64,000 bases of DNA from Sedimentibacter sp. (lineage in GTDB: Bacteria; Bacillota; Clostridia; Tissierellales; Sedimentibacteraceae). The DNA is taken from positions 62,001-126,000 of the forward strand of contig JAHDLA010000015.1 of the NCBI GenBank assembly GCA_018436705.1, written 5' to 3'. The notes below the pieces were generated by a model. It did not search any database. It saw only the letters and a program-made list of their open reading frames with translations, and had not been told where the DNA came from. Both the position numbers and the translations under genes were made by a program. Below are positions 27,587-35,297 of this stretch, piece after piece (positions within the stretch are counted from its first letter, which is position 1; each line of letters opens with the position of its first letter).

Positions 27587-27687
27587 AAACATTCTCCTCC
27601 TTGTACCTTAGCACCTTCAGCAATTGATGAAGCAATCATTTGAGTATTGACTGTTCCGCTCCAATAAACTATTGCTACTTTGTTCAT
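27583..27687 (-). pseudogene. Flavodoxin-derived 34-codon ORF upstream of the S component
   Basis: A 34-residue ORF with good ribosome site GAAAGGAAT. The product begins MNKVAIVYWSGTVNTQMIAS and continues SIAEGAK, matching the FMN phosphate-loop start of clostridial flavodoxins, except that GTGNT reads GTVNT. The remaining ~110 residues of a flavodoxin are absent. Its stop overlaps the S-component start by four bases, so translation is coupled. Either a remnant of a flavodoxin gene or a retained leader peptide. Confidence 0.7.
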
Positions 27688-27774
27688 GATTATAATTCCT
27701 TTCTAAATAAAATTTTGTATATTAAACAGCTGCTATAAGCCGTGTAATATCATAAGGTTTGTTTCTTGCATTTA

Positions 27775-27790
27775 GTTAGCAAACACTAAC
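27775..27790. promoter_or_regulatory. Operator-like palindrome 1 (ECF operon)
   Basis: The 16-base palindrome GTTAG-CAAACA-CTAAC lies 85 bases upstream of the flavodoxin-like ORF. A second copy differing at one central base occurs 75 bases away. It is the size and symmetry of a TetR-family operator and probably the target of the adjacent regulator. Confidence 0.6.
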
Positions 27791-27849
27791 CGAAAGTTCT
27801 TTTTTTAGCACCTATAAGGTGCTTTCATGGTTAAAGAAAATCTTCTTGA

Positions 27850-27865
27850 GTTAGCATACACTAAC
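27850..27865. promoter_or_regulatory. Operator-like palindrome 2 (ECF operon)
   Basis: GTTAG-CATACA-CTAAC repeats the palindrome at 27775 with one changed central base. Between the two copies is a short hairpin AGCACC-TATAA-GGTGCT (27807-27823). Confidence 0.6.
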
Positions 27866-27882
27866 TTTGCTGCTTAATTTTA

Positions 27883-27901
27883 GGCGGTTAAAAAAACCGC
27901 C
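27883..27901 (-). terminator. Hairpin after the TetR gene
   Basis: GGCGGTT / AACCGCC with a five-base loop, located just eight bases after the TetR stop codon. On the minus strand TTTTTTT lies in the stem-loop itself and TAAAATT follows, so it probably separates the regulator from the ECF operon. Confidence 0.6.
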
Positions 27902-27908
27902 GTTATAT

Positions 27909-28529
27909 TTAAGAGTTTGATGAAAAAATATCATTCCATCCACACCTGAAGAACCGTTTAAGTCGATAGATATATTCATATGCATCTTCTTTACTCATTT
28001 CATGTGCTACGATTTCGAAAATTCCAGACCAATATGAACTACAAAGCATGTGCAACAGTTCTGGCGTCAATCTTTTTGAAATAATGGCATCATTGCCGAT
28101 TGATTCAATATATTTAATGGTGTATTCAACGTGAAATTCTACTATGTTATGGATAAATTCTGAAAATACAGTACCTTCTGCACGGCATACGAGCAATTTG
28201 AAAGAATCAAAATCATCATAAATCATATCAATCATTTTAAAGAGCTGATTGTCTGTGTATTCCATCATTTTTTCCCATGACATTTGAGGCATTTTATCAA
28301 AAGTATCTATTTCTTCTCGAAATTTATTTTCAAAGCCAATTGCTGTTGATTCTACAATTTCATTAAATAATCCCGCTTTGTCTTTAAATCTTGTATATAT
28401 AGATCCTGTACTTGTATTTGCGTTTTCAGCAATTGTACGTAAAGAAGCGTCTTTATAACCTTTTGCTAAAAATTCTTTTTTAGCACATTGTAGTAATCTA
28501 TCTCCAACACCTTCAATTTGTTTGGCCAT
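27909..28529 (-). CDS. TetR/AcrR-family transcriptional regulator
   Basis: A 206-residue regulator. The N-terminal HTH reads KEFLAKGYKDASLRTIAENANTSTGS with IYTRFKDKAGLF, the canonical TetR recognition helix and following helix 4. The ligand-binding C-terminal part is unique to each protein. It lies upstream of the ECF/ABC operon in the same orientation and has its own promoter overlapped by an inverted repeat, so it probably represses itself and the uptake operon, lifting repression on ligand binding. Confidence 0.88.
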   Translation of the reverse strand: MAKQIEGVGDRLLQCAKKEFLAKGYKDASLRTIAENANTSTGSIYTRFKDKAGLFNEIVESTAIGFENKFREEIDTFDKMPQMSWEKMMEYTDNQLFKMIDMIYDDFDSFKLLVCRAEGTVFSEFIHNIVEFHVEYTIKYIESIGNDAIISKRLTPELLHMLCSSYWSGIFEIVAHEMSKEDAYEYIYRLKRFFRCGWNDIFSSNS

Positions 28530-28550
28530 GTCTTCACCCCTTGCTATTCA

Positions 28551-28591
28551 TAACAGTGTTTCATAACAACGTTATAAATATAACACTGTTA
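28551..28591 (-). promoter_or_regulatory. Inverted-repeat operator in the TetR promoter
   Basis: TAACAGTGTT (28551-28560) and AACACTGTTA (28582-28591) form a perfect 10-base inverted repeat with 21 bases between. The right arm falls in the spacer and -10 region of the TetR promoter, so it is well placed for autorepression. Confidence 0.65.
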
Positions 28592-28605
28592 CTTAATCTT
28601 GTCAA
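28577..28605 (-). promoter_or_regulatory. Sigma-A promoter of the TetR gene
   Basis: On the minus strand TTGACA (28600-28605), a 17-base spacer and TATATT (28577-28582) form a near-consensus vegetative promoter. Transcription would start about 40 bases before the regulator ATG. Confidence 0.75.
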
Positions 28606-28667
28606 CACCTAATAATATGCATTTTAACATTGTTAAAAATTGCTTGGCGAGCACTAGAAAAAGACAA

Positions 28668-28712
28668 CGCTGCTTTGGTATACAAGTCTTGTATTTTAGC
28701 GGGGCTTTTTTT
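28668..28712 (+). terminator. Orphan terminator-like structure
   Basis: CTGCT (28670-28674) pairs with AGCGG, and the loop holds ATACAAG-T-CTTGTAT (28680-28694); a run of seven T follows at 28706. On the plus strand it would end a short transcript starting in the TetR upstream region, though no gene is visible there. Confidence 0.45.
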
Positions 28713-28730
28713 AGTTTGACAAAAATTTAA

Positions 28731-28759
28731 TTTACAATAGCTATAATTTAGTATATAAT
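28731..28759 (+). promoter_or_regulatory. Sigma-A promoter of the molybdopterin-binding gene
   Basis: TTTACA (28731-28736), a 17-base spacer and TATAAT (28754-28759). The predicted start, near 28766, lies at the edge of a ModE-type operator (28769-28792), so bound ModE would block transcription. Confidence 0.7.
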
Positions 28760-28768
28760 AATACTAGT

Positions 28769-28792
28769 CGTTATTTTTAATAAAATATAACG
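28769..28792. promoter_or_regulatory. ModE-type operator 1
   Basis: The two ten-base arms CGTTATTTTT and AAATATAACG are inverted repeats (one mismatch) separated by four bases. They match the known ModE box CGTTATAT-N-TAACG. The box starts three bases after the predicted transcription start of the molybdopterin-binding gene. Confidence 0.7.
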
Positions 28793-28845
28793 AGAGTTGG
28801 TTATGATATTTAATATAAATAGAGATGCATCAACGGGAGGAGCAA

Positions 28846-29880
28846 ATGAAACAAATCAAGACAGTTGACGCAGTAGGGCATGTACTGTGTCATGATATTA
28901 CGCAAATAATTAAAGATGTTAAAAAAGATGCAGTTTTCAAAAAGGGACATGTTATAAAAGAGGAAGACATACCTGTATTGCTTTCTGTCGGAAAAGAAAA
29001 TTTATACGTATGGGAAAAGCAGGAAGGCATTCTCCATGAAAACGAAGCTGCGGAAATACTTTATGGAATCTGCAAAAATGAATATATGAAACCGTCTCCT
29101 GTCAAGGAAGGTAAAATAGAGGTAATCGCCGATGCTGATGGATTGTTTAAACTGGATACTGAAAGGCTTTACAAGGTAAACAGTTTAGGAGAAATGATGA
29201 TTGCAACAAGACACGGGAACACAACGGTGAAAAAAGGAGATAAGCTTGCAGGAACAAGGATAATTCCATTGGTTATTGAGGAAGAAAAAATGAAGGCAGC
29301 GCAGGAAATCGGCGCAGGAAAACCTCTTATGGAAATAATTCCGTTCAAGCACAAAAAAGTCGGAATAGTTACAACAGGAAGCGAAGTTTTTCACGGAAGA
29401 ATAAAAGATACCTTCGGTCCTGTAATAAAAGGAAAATTCAGCGAATTTGACACTGAAATTTTAGGACAAACAATTGTTGATGACAATAAAGAGGGAATTA
29501 CTTCAGCAGTGATGGAATATATAGAAAAAGGTGCCGATATTGTTGTCTGTACAGGGGGTATGAGTGTCGATCCTGATGACTGTACGCCTGGTGCGATTAA
29601 AGATACCGGTGCGGAAATCATTACCTACGGTGCACCTGTGCTTCCGGGAGCAATGCTTTTAGTAGCATACTACGATTATAACGGTAAAAAAGTTCCTGTA
29701 CTGGGACTTCCGGGATGCGTTATGTATGCAAAGCGAACTATATTTGATTTAATACTTCCGAGAATAATGGCTGATGATCCTATAAAAAAATCTGATATAG
29801 ACAGGCTTGGACAGGGAGGACTTTGTCTGAATTGCAAGATATGCACATATCCAAATTGTGGATTCGGAAAAGGACTTTAA
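28846..29880 (+). CDS. Molybdopterin-binding (MoeA/MogA-fold) protein
   Basis: A 344-residue protein. The ATG at 28846 follows GGGAGGAG. The N-terminal half (DAVGHVLCHDITQIIKD, AVFKKGHVIKEEDI) matches the opening of stand-alone MoeA-like proteins of xanthine dehydrogenase-type loci; residues ~175-300 form the MoCF-binding domain, with VGIVTTGSEVF, DIVVCTGGMSVDPDDCTPG and GLPGCVMY. The C-terminus has CLNCKICTYPNC, a cysteine cluster found in these clostridial proteins. It probably inserts or stores the molybdenum cofactor. Regulated from a promoter with a ModE box. Confidence 0.85.
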   Translation: MKQIKTVDAVGHVLCHDITQIIKDVKKDAVFKKGHVIKEEDIPVLLSVGKENLYVWEKQEGILHENEAAEILYGICKNEYMKPSPVKEGKIEVIADADGLFKLDTERLYKVNSLGEMMIATRHGNTTVKKGDKLAGTRIIPLVIEEEKMKAAQEIGAGKPLMEIIPFKHKKVGIVTTGSEVFHGRIKDTFGPVIKGKFSEFDTEILGQTIVDDNKEGITSAVMEYIEKGADIVVCTGGMSVDPDDCTPGAIKDTGAEIITYGAPVLPGAMLLVAYYDYNGKKVPVLGLPGCVMYAKRTIFDLILPRIMADDPIKKSDIDRLGQGGLCLNCKICTYPNCGFGKGL

Positions 29881-29903
29881 TGACTTTGTTTTAAGTATAA
29901 TAC

Positions 29904-29955
29904 TGCTGAGAAGTTCGTTCTGTAAAACATAGAAATGCAGGCGGACTTTTCAGCA
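29904..29955 (+). other. Stable hairpin between the molybdopterin gene and modA
   Basis: TGCTGAGAAGTTCG (29904-29917) pairs with CGGACTTTTCAGCA (29942-29955) with two G-U pairs, giving a 14-pair stem around a 24-base loop. No run of T follows. It may be a terminator or a metal-responsive leader structure. Confidence 0.5.
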
Positions 29956-29987
29956 ATTTGAAGTATCTTACCAGGTGCTTTACATAT

Positions 29988-30011
29988 CGTTATGTTTATA
30001 AAAATCTAACG
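29988..30011. promoter_or_regulatory. ModE-type operator 2
   Basis: CGTTATGTTT and AAATCTAACG, separated by four bases, have the same layout as the box at 28769. It lies 29 bases before modA. The flanking conservation of CGTTA...TAACG supports one common regulator. Confidence 0.7.
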
Positions 30012-30040
30012 AAAATAATTATTAAAGGGAGAAAAGAAAA

Positions 30041-30877
30041 ATGAAAAAAATTTTAAGTTTACTTTTGGTTCTATGTATGGTATTTTCATTAGCAGGATGT
30101 GCTGAAAAAACAGCTCCTGAAGATGAAGCAGCAAAATCAGAAGAACCGGCACAGGAAAATACGGAAAATGAAGCAAAAGAGCCTGAGACAACAATGTTAC
30201 TTGCTGCCGCTGCAAGCTTGAAAAATTGTGTTGATAAGGAATTACTGCCTTTGTTTATGGAACAGAATCCAACTATTAAGGTAAACGCAACTTATGATAG
30301 CTCAGGAAAGCTTCAGGCACAGATAGAAGAAGGAGCTGACGCAGATGTATTTATGTCAGCAGCTATGAAACAGATGAATGCTCTGGATGAAAAAGGTCTT
30401 ATTGCGGACGATTCAACAGTACAGCTTCTACAAAACAAGATAGTTCTTATTGTACCGGAAGGAAGCGACAAAGAAATGAGTACGTTTGAGGATATACTTA
30501 AGGCTGATACTATAGCAGTTGGAGATCCTGAAAGTGTTCCTGCAGGACAATATGCAAAAGAAGCATTAGATAATCTGGGAATATGGGATCAGGTTTCTGC
30601 TAAGGCAAGTTTGGGAACAAATGTAACTGAAGTTCTAAACTGGGTTGCAGAAGGAAGTGCAGATGCCGGTGTAGTATATGCAACTGATGCTGCAAGCAAG
30701 GACAACGTGGTTGTTGTTGCGGAAGCACCGGAAGGAAGTGTATCAAAAATAGTTTATCCTGTTGGTATGGTTAAAGCTTCTGAAAATCAAGATGCTGCAA
30801 AATTATTTATAGAATTTCTTCAGAGTGAGGATGCATCAAAAATATTTGAAAAGTATGGTTTCACACCTAACAAATAG
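30041..30877 (+). CDS. modA: Molybdate-binding lipoprotein ModA
   Basis: A 278-residue ABC binding protein. The signal peptide MKKILSLLLVLCMVFSLAGC ends at lipid-carrying Cys20, followed by an acidic linker to about residue 50. The mature domain begins LLAAAASLKNCVDKELLPLF, followed by NATYDSSGKLQAQIEEGADADVFMSA, the oxyanion loop of molybdate/tungstate proteins; VPAGQYAKEAL near residue 165 and DAGVVYATDA complete the signature. GGGAGA precedes the ATG. It captures molybdate (or tungstate) for modBC. Confidence 0.92.
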   Translation: MKKILSLLLVLCMVFSLAGCAEKTAPEDEAAKSEEPAQENTENEAKEPETTMLLAAAASLKNCVDKELLPLFMEQNPTIKVNATYDSSGKLQAQIEEGADADVFMSAAMKQMNALDEKGLIADDSTVQLLQNKIVLIVPEGSDKEMSTFEDILKADTIAVGDPESVPAGQYAKEALDNLGIWDQVSAKASLGTNVTEVLNWVAEGSADAGVVYATDAASKDNVVVVAEAPEGSVSKIVYPVGMVKASENQDAAKLFIEFLQSEDASKIFEKYGFTPNK

Positions 30878-30886
30878 GAGATAAAC

Positions 30887-31573
30887 ATGGAATTGTCACC
30901 GATATTGATATCAATGAAAACCGCATCAGTAGCAATAATCATTACTTTTTTTCTGGGGCTTGTTGTTGCAAGATGGGTTGTAAGCATTAAATCCGAAAAA
31001 ATAAAAATGATTATAGACGGCATACTGACATTGCCGCTGGTATTGCCTCCGACTGTAATGGGTTTTTTCATTCTGCTGGTATTTGGTGTAAAAAGACCGA
31101 TAGGTAGGTTCTTACTGGAATTTTTAAGTGTAAAAATAGTTTTTTCATGGGCAGCCACTGTAATAGCGGCTGTCATAGTTTCATTTCCGCTTATGTACCG
31201 TTCTGCAAGAGGAGCATTTGAACAGGTTGATCAGGAGCTTATCTCTGCGGGAAGGACACTGGGAATGACTGAACGCAAAATTTTTTGGACGGTTGTTATG
31301 CCCATTGCACTTCCGGGAGTTGCTTCCGGAGGAGTGCTGGCATTTGCCAGAGGGCTTGGAGAGTTTGGCGCTACGGCCATGGTGGCAGGAAATATAGCAA
31401 ACATAACCAGGACGCTTCCGCTGGCAATATATGCGGAGGTTGCCGCAGGGAATATGGATGAGGCTATGAAATATGTGTTTGTCGTGCTCATAATATCATT
31501 TGTGGTTATAGTATTGATGAACTATTTCACTTTTAGGGGAAGAAAATATTTAAACAAGGATAATGTCAAATGA
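30887..31573 (+). CDS. modB: Molybdate ABC transporter permease ModB
   Basis: A 228-residue permease with five to six helices and the coupling loop ISAGRTLGMTERKIFWTVVMPIALPGV. The sequence ILTLPLVLPPTVMGFFILL near the N-terminus and GEFGATAMVAGNI are family hallmarks. It starts nine bases after modA and overlaps modC by four bases (ATGA). Confidence 0.92.
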   Translation: MELSPILISMKTASVAIIITFFLGLVVARWVVSIKSEKIKMIIDGILTLPLVLPPTVMGFFILLVFGVKRPIGRFLLEFLSVKIVFSWAATVIAAVIVSFPLMYRSARGAFEQVDQELISAGRTLGMTERKIFWTVVMPIALPGVASGGVLAFARGLGEFGATAMVAGNIANITRTLPLAIYAEVAAGNMDEAMKYVFVVLIISFVVIVLMNYFTFRGRKYLNKDNVK

Positions 31574-32628
31574 GCTTAAAGGTTGATATAAAGAAAAAAT
31601 TTAAAGGATTTCATTTGGAGCTGTCATTTGAAACTGATAAAGAGTATCTCGGATTATTAGGCGCCTCTGGAAGCGGGAAAAGCATGACGCTGAAATGCAT
31701 AGCAGGAATAGAGACACCTGACGAAGGTATCATTGAGCTTAACGGCAGGGTTTTGTTTGACTCCGAAAAGAAAATAAATTTGAAGCCCCAAGAAAGAAAT
31801 ATAGGATATTTGTTTCAAAACTACGCTCTTTTCCCAAATATGACTGTAGAAGAAAACATAGGAATAGGTCTTAAACTTCCCAAAAAAGAAAAGAGAGCAG
31901 CTGTTGAAGATATGCTCAATACATTTCAACTTCAAGGACTGGAGAACAAGTATCCATCGCAGTTATCGGGAGGGCAGCAGCAAAGAGTAGCTCTGGCAAG
32001 GTGCATTGCATATAATCCAGAAGTTATTATGTTGGATGAACCTTTTTCTGCACTGGATGCACATTTAAAATCACAGATTCAGACGGATATACTTGAGCTT
32101 CTGAAACTATACAAGGGTGAAGTTTTAATAGTGACTCACAGCATGGAAGAAGCATATAAGTTCTGCAAGAATCTTGTAATAGTCGAGGACGGTAAAGCTG
32201 TTCTTTTCGGCGATGCAAAGGAAATATTCAAAAATCCGGAGCTTGCTTCAGTGGCAAGGCTTACGGGCTGTAAGAATATTTCGCGCTGCAGATTATTAAC
32301 ACCTAATAAGGTTTATGCTGAAGAATGGGGCATTGAAGTCAAGTTGAACAAAAGCGTCGATGATGTGAATTTTCTGGGAATACAATCTTACAGCTTTGGG
32401 ATGGCAGATAGTGATTCCTTTAAAAACGAAAGCAATATTATTGAATGTAAGATAATAGATATTATAGAAAAAATACAAGGATATACAATTATTTTTCAGA
32501 ATAAAAACAACAGCAAGTCTGAAGAACATATGTATTTTAATGTTAATAAAGGAAAATGGAATAGCAGAAAAGACAAAGATAACCTGTACCTGAGAGTTCA
32601 GGAAGATTCAGTGCTTCTGCTGAAATAA
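31570..32628 (+). CDS. modC: Molybdate ABC transporter ATPase ModC
   Basis: A 352-residue ATPase. Walker A is LGASGSGKS, the signature QLSGGQQQR, Walker B VIMLDEPFSALD and the switch VTHSMEE. The last ~120 residues (from about 230) resemble the TOBE-type oxyanion-binding region of ModC, which mediates feedback inhibition by molybdate. GIEVKLNKSVDDVNFLG and the final LYLRVQEDSVLLL fit this. Coupled to modB by four-base overlap. Confidence 0.9.
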   Translation: MSLKVDIKKKFKGFHLELSFETDKEYLGLLGASGSGKSMTLKCIAGIETPDEGIIELNGRVLFDSEKKINLKPQERNIGYLFQNYALFPNMTVEENIGIGLKLPKKEKRAAVEDMLNTFQLQGLENKYPSQLSGGQQQRVALARCIAYNPEVIMLDEPFSALDAHLKSQIQTDILELLKLYKGEVLIVTHSMEEAYKFCKNLVIVEDGKAVLFGDAKEIFKNPELASVARLTGCKNISRCRLLTPNKVYAEEWGIEVKLNKSVDDVNFLGIQSYSFGMADSDSFKNESNIIECKIIDIIEKIQGYTIIFQNKNNSKSEEHMYFNVNKGKWNSRKDKDNLYLRVQEDSVLLLK

Positions 32629-32664
32629 TTATGCTGAAGCCGAAGAAAGTTTACAGTTTAAAAG

Positions 32665-33009
32665 CTACAGATATTTTTCGAAATATGTATTGAACATTTC
32701 TTCCGAAGTGCTTTCCAGCTCTTGACTGAACTGTTCGTAGATATTTAGAAACTCACTGCATTCAGGTGTTAACGTGGATCCCCCTCCGTTAGCACCTCCT
32801 ATTTTTCTGTCCAGAAGTTTAAAACCAAGAGCATCCTCGGTTCCATTAATCATTTTGTATGCTTTGGAGTACGAAAGGTTCATGCTTTTAGCTGCGGCAT
32901 TCAGAGATTCGTATTTTTCTGTAAGTCTCAATAAGTCTAAGACACCCGGTCCAAAGAATACGCCGTCTTTTGCCAAGCGTATTTTTAAAGAACAATTTAA
33001 TTTATTCAT
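32665..33009 (-). CDS. ModE-like HTH regulator without molybdate-binding domain
   Basis: A 114-residue winged-helix protein of the LysR/ModE N-terminal type. LLRLTEKYESLNAAAKSMNLSYSKAYKMI is the HTH and recognition helix, and LLDRKIGGANGGGSTLTPECSEFL is the wing region typical of ModE. The MOP-type (di)molybdate-binding domains of E. coli ModE are absent. It is convergent with modC and probably binds the two operators upstream of the molybdopterin gene and modA. How it senses metal is unclear. Confidence 0.82.
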   Translation of the reverse strand: MNKLNCSLKIRLAKDGVFFGPGVLDLLRLTEKYESLNAAAKSMNLSYSKAYKMINGTEDALGFKLLDRKIGGANGGGSTLTPECSEFLNIYEQFSQELESTSEEMFNTYFEKYL

Positions 33010-33208
33010 TTTTATACCTCTGTAATATGCAATTATATAACAATTATATTATATCACAACATGTTCTGTATTAATAAACTTTTTGTAAAATTATCGACAC
33101 TCCCACGAAACATTCTTTAATTTTTTAAGGACTGCTGTTTTACAGATGAATGAATTGACAAATGTAGTATAATTAATATCAGCGAGAAAATTTGAATCGG
33201 AGAATAAA

Positions 33209-34120
33209 ATGGAAGTAATACATGTAAAGGGCGGAACGTACTGCATAGATTTGGAAGAGGCTTATGTACCGTTCTATAAAATAAATGACAGAGACATTGT
33301 TTTGCTGGATACAGGATATATAGATGACAGAGATAGATTGGAATCAGTGATTGAAAAGCATGATTTTAATTTAAAAGGTATCATTACCAGTCACTGTCAC
33401 CCGGACCATATTGCAAATAATCAATATTTTAAGGAAAAGTACAACTGCATAATAGCCGCACCTGAGTTTGAGGCGCATCTATGCAGTTCATTTATAAATC
33501 TTAAGAGCTTGTGCAGCTCAATTACACTTGCTGAAATTAAGAAGCAATACTGGTACATGTTGTTTGAGACAGATGTATATATATCGGACAAGCAAGAGGG
33601 TATAAACTTTTGTGGAGTTGATTTTAAAATAGTGCATATTCCGGGACACAGTTCTGCCCAAATATGTATAATTACTCCGGATAACGTATGTTATGTGGCG
33701 GATGCATTGGTAAGCTATGAATTGCTAGGATACACTAAAATTACCTATGGCTATATATTGACCAAGGACTTGAAGAGCAAGCTCAAGCTGCTGGATCTAG
33801 AGTGCGACAAATACGTAGTCGCTCACAAAGGTATTTATGACGAAATAACGAAGCTGACAACAGACAACATAGAATTCTATAAGCACAGTGCAGTAAAAAT
33901 CTATGAGAGTATTAAAGGTAGAATGACAATGGAGGAGATTGTTAAGGCCTCTTCGTCCAGTTTTGGCATAAAGCTGAGCAATATATACAAGTATGACTTG
34001 GTTTCAAGGATGCTTGGGTCATACGTAGATTACCTTAATGAAACAGGAAAAATAAGAGAAGTCATTGACGATGGTTTTCGAAAATATGAAAGAAACGAAG
34101 AGTGTAGCGTTATAGCGTAA
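33209..34120 (+). CDS. MBL-fold metallo-hydrolase
   Basis: A 303-residue beta-lactamase-fold protein. The zinc motif HCHPDH (SHCHPDHIANN, near residue 62) and a later HIPGHS and AHKG histidine supply the metal ligands of the glyoxalase II/hydrolase group. The C-terminal ~85 residues (SIKGRMTMEEIVKAS) form a small helical winged-helix-like extension seen in clostridial MBL hydrolases. Substrate unknown; hydrolysis of a thioester, ester or phosphodiester is plausible. Single gene with own terminator. Confidence 0.83.
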   Translation: MEVIHVKGGTYCIDLEEAYVPFYKINDRDIVLLDTGYIDDRDRLESVIEKHDFNLKGIITSHCHPDHIANNQYFKEKYNCIIAAPEFEAHLCSSFINLKSLCSSITLAEIKKQYWYMLFETDVYISDKQEGINFCGVDFKIVHIPGHSSAQICIITPDNVCYVADALVSYELLGYTKITYGYILTKDLKSKLKLLDLECDKYVVAHKGIYDEITKLTTDNIEFYKHSAVKIYESIKGRMTMEEIVKASSSSFGIKLSNIYKYDLVSRMLGSYVDYLNETGKIREVIDDGFRKYERNEECSVIA

Positions 34121-34155
34121 GTTTAATTAAGCCTCAGGCTGTTTCTTTGTCAGCA

Positions 34156-34193
34156 GGCAGACAATATTCAATTGCGAATGTTGTCTGCCTTTT
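34156..34193 (+). terminator. Terminator after MBL hydrolase gene
   Basis: GGCAGACAATATTC / GAATGTTGTCTGCC (14 pairs, one G-U) with a six-base loop, followed by TTTT. Ends the plus-strand transcript before the converging nudC. Confidence 0.8.
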
Positions 34194-34207
34194 ATATTGC
34201 AAACTGT

Positions 34208-35050
34208 TTACAATTCAATAGTGCCTGTCCTAAATGCTTCCATCATTTCTCCGGTGAGGCTTATTTTTAAATCCGCCGGAGGAATGTCTTTTCTGTCGAG
34301 CCATTCTCCAACAGCAAGCTCATTTTCATCAAGTGTGATAGTGTCATCACCGTCTAGTTCTGCATAAAATCCAGAAAGAAGAGTATCAGTAAATGGCCAT
34401 GGCTGGCTTTTATAAAATTTTAAGTTTTTAACTTTTAAACCTACTTCCTCCTGAACCTCCCTGTGGACGGTCTGTTCCAGACTTTCACCTATTTCGGCAA
34501 AGCCTGCAATCAATGCATATCTACTGTAGCTTCGTCCTGCATACTTAGTGAGCAAAAGCTTGTTTCCGTTATGCACGGCTACTATGACGCAAGGAGAAAT
34601 AGTAGGATACGTATGAAATCCGCAGGATTCGCAATAAAGCATTCGTTCTCTGTCGGATTTTTTAGTAGGACTGCCGCATTTGCTGCAGAAACGGTGGTTG
34701 GTATACCAACGGTTAAGCTGGCGTCCAACAGCACCTGCAAATGAACGCCAGTACTTTGTTTCAGTTCTGAATTTGTTTGTGCTTACATAGGACCATCCAT
34801 CGACTGAATCCAGATCATTTTCATCTACCATGAAGTAGTTGATGTTGTCAATATTAAAAAGAAACTGTGACTTGTCTGCCAGATGTGGAAAGTCTTTTTC
34901 ATAATCAGAAAAAGAAGGATACCACAGCTTGTCTTTGTCCTCCCTGACAAGTACCATATCTTCGTTGTAGGAGAGAAACAAATCTTGTGACTCAGCTTTT
35001 TTATTTTTGTAATTATTGTAAAAAACTTTTGGAGCTATATCCTGAATCAT
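34208..35050 (-). CDS. nudC: NADH pyrophosphatase (Nudix, zinc-ribbon)
   Basis: A 280-residue NudC-type Nudix hydrolase that cleaves NAD(H) to NMN(H) and AMP and can remove NAD caps from RNA. The central zinc ribbon is CSKCGS...CESCGF (four cysteines), then the Nudix box GFAEIGESLEQTVHREVQEEVG (residues ~195-215) and the SQPWPF signature of the NADH-specific group near residue 230. Minus-strand single gene with a predicted start 41 bases after AGGTACA. Confidence 0.9.
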   Translation of the reverse strand: MIQDIAPKVFYNNYKNKKAESQDLFLSYNEDMVLVREDKDKLWYPSFSDYEKDFPHLADKSQFLFNIDNINYFMVDENDLDSVDGWSYVSTNKFRTETKYWRSFAGAVGRQLNRWYTNHRFCSKCGSPTKKSDRERMLYCESCGFHTYPTISPCVIVAVHNGNKLLLTKYAGRSYSRYALIAGFAEIGESLEQTVHREVQEEVGLKVKNLKFYKSQPWPFTDTLLSGFYAELDGDDTITLDENELAVGEWLDRKDIPPADLKISLTGEMMEAFRTGTIEL

Positions 35051-35297
35051 AATGTACCTCGTTAATTTATGTATATTGCCATTATAGCACAGTTAGTCAA
35101 TATGTTTGTTATTTATTAAATTTAATTGTTAAATTTTTATGAATATTGAAGAAATATGATATATTTGGTAAAATATATATAACAGTTTATAGTAGATGTT
35201 ACTTATGAGATAAAATTCAACAAAATGGTGTTTTAGAGTTATTTTTGTTACAATTCTTCCATGCATATAACTAGAATGAAAGGAGCCTTTTCATTGT

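Noticed and set aside
33155..33173. TTGACA and TATAAT before the MBL gene
   Set aside because: Only seven bases separate the hexamers, so they cannot be one sigma-A promoter.
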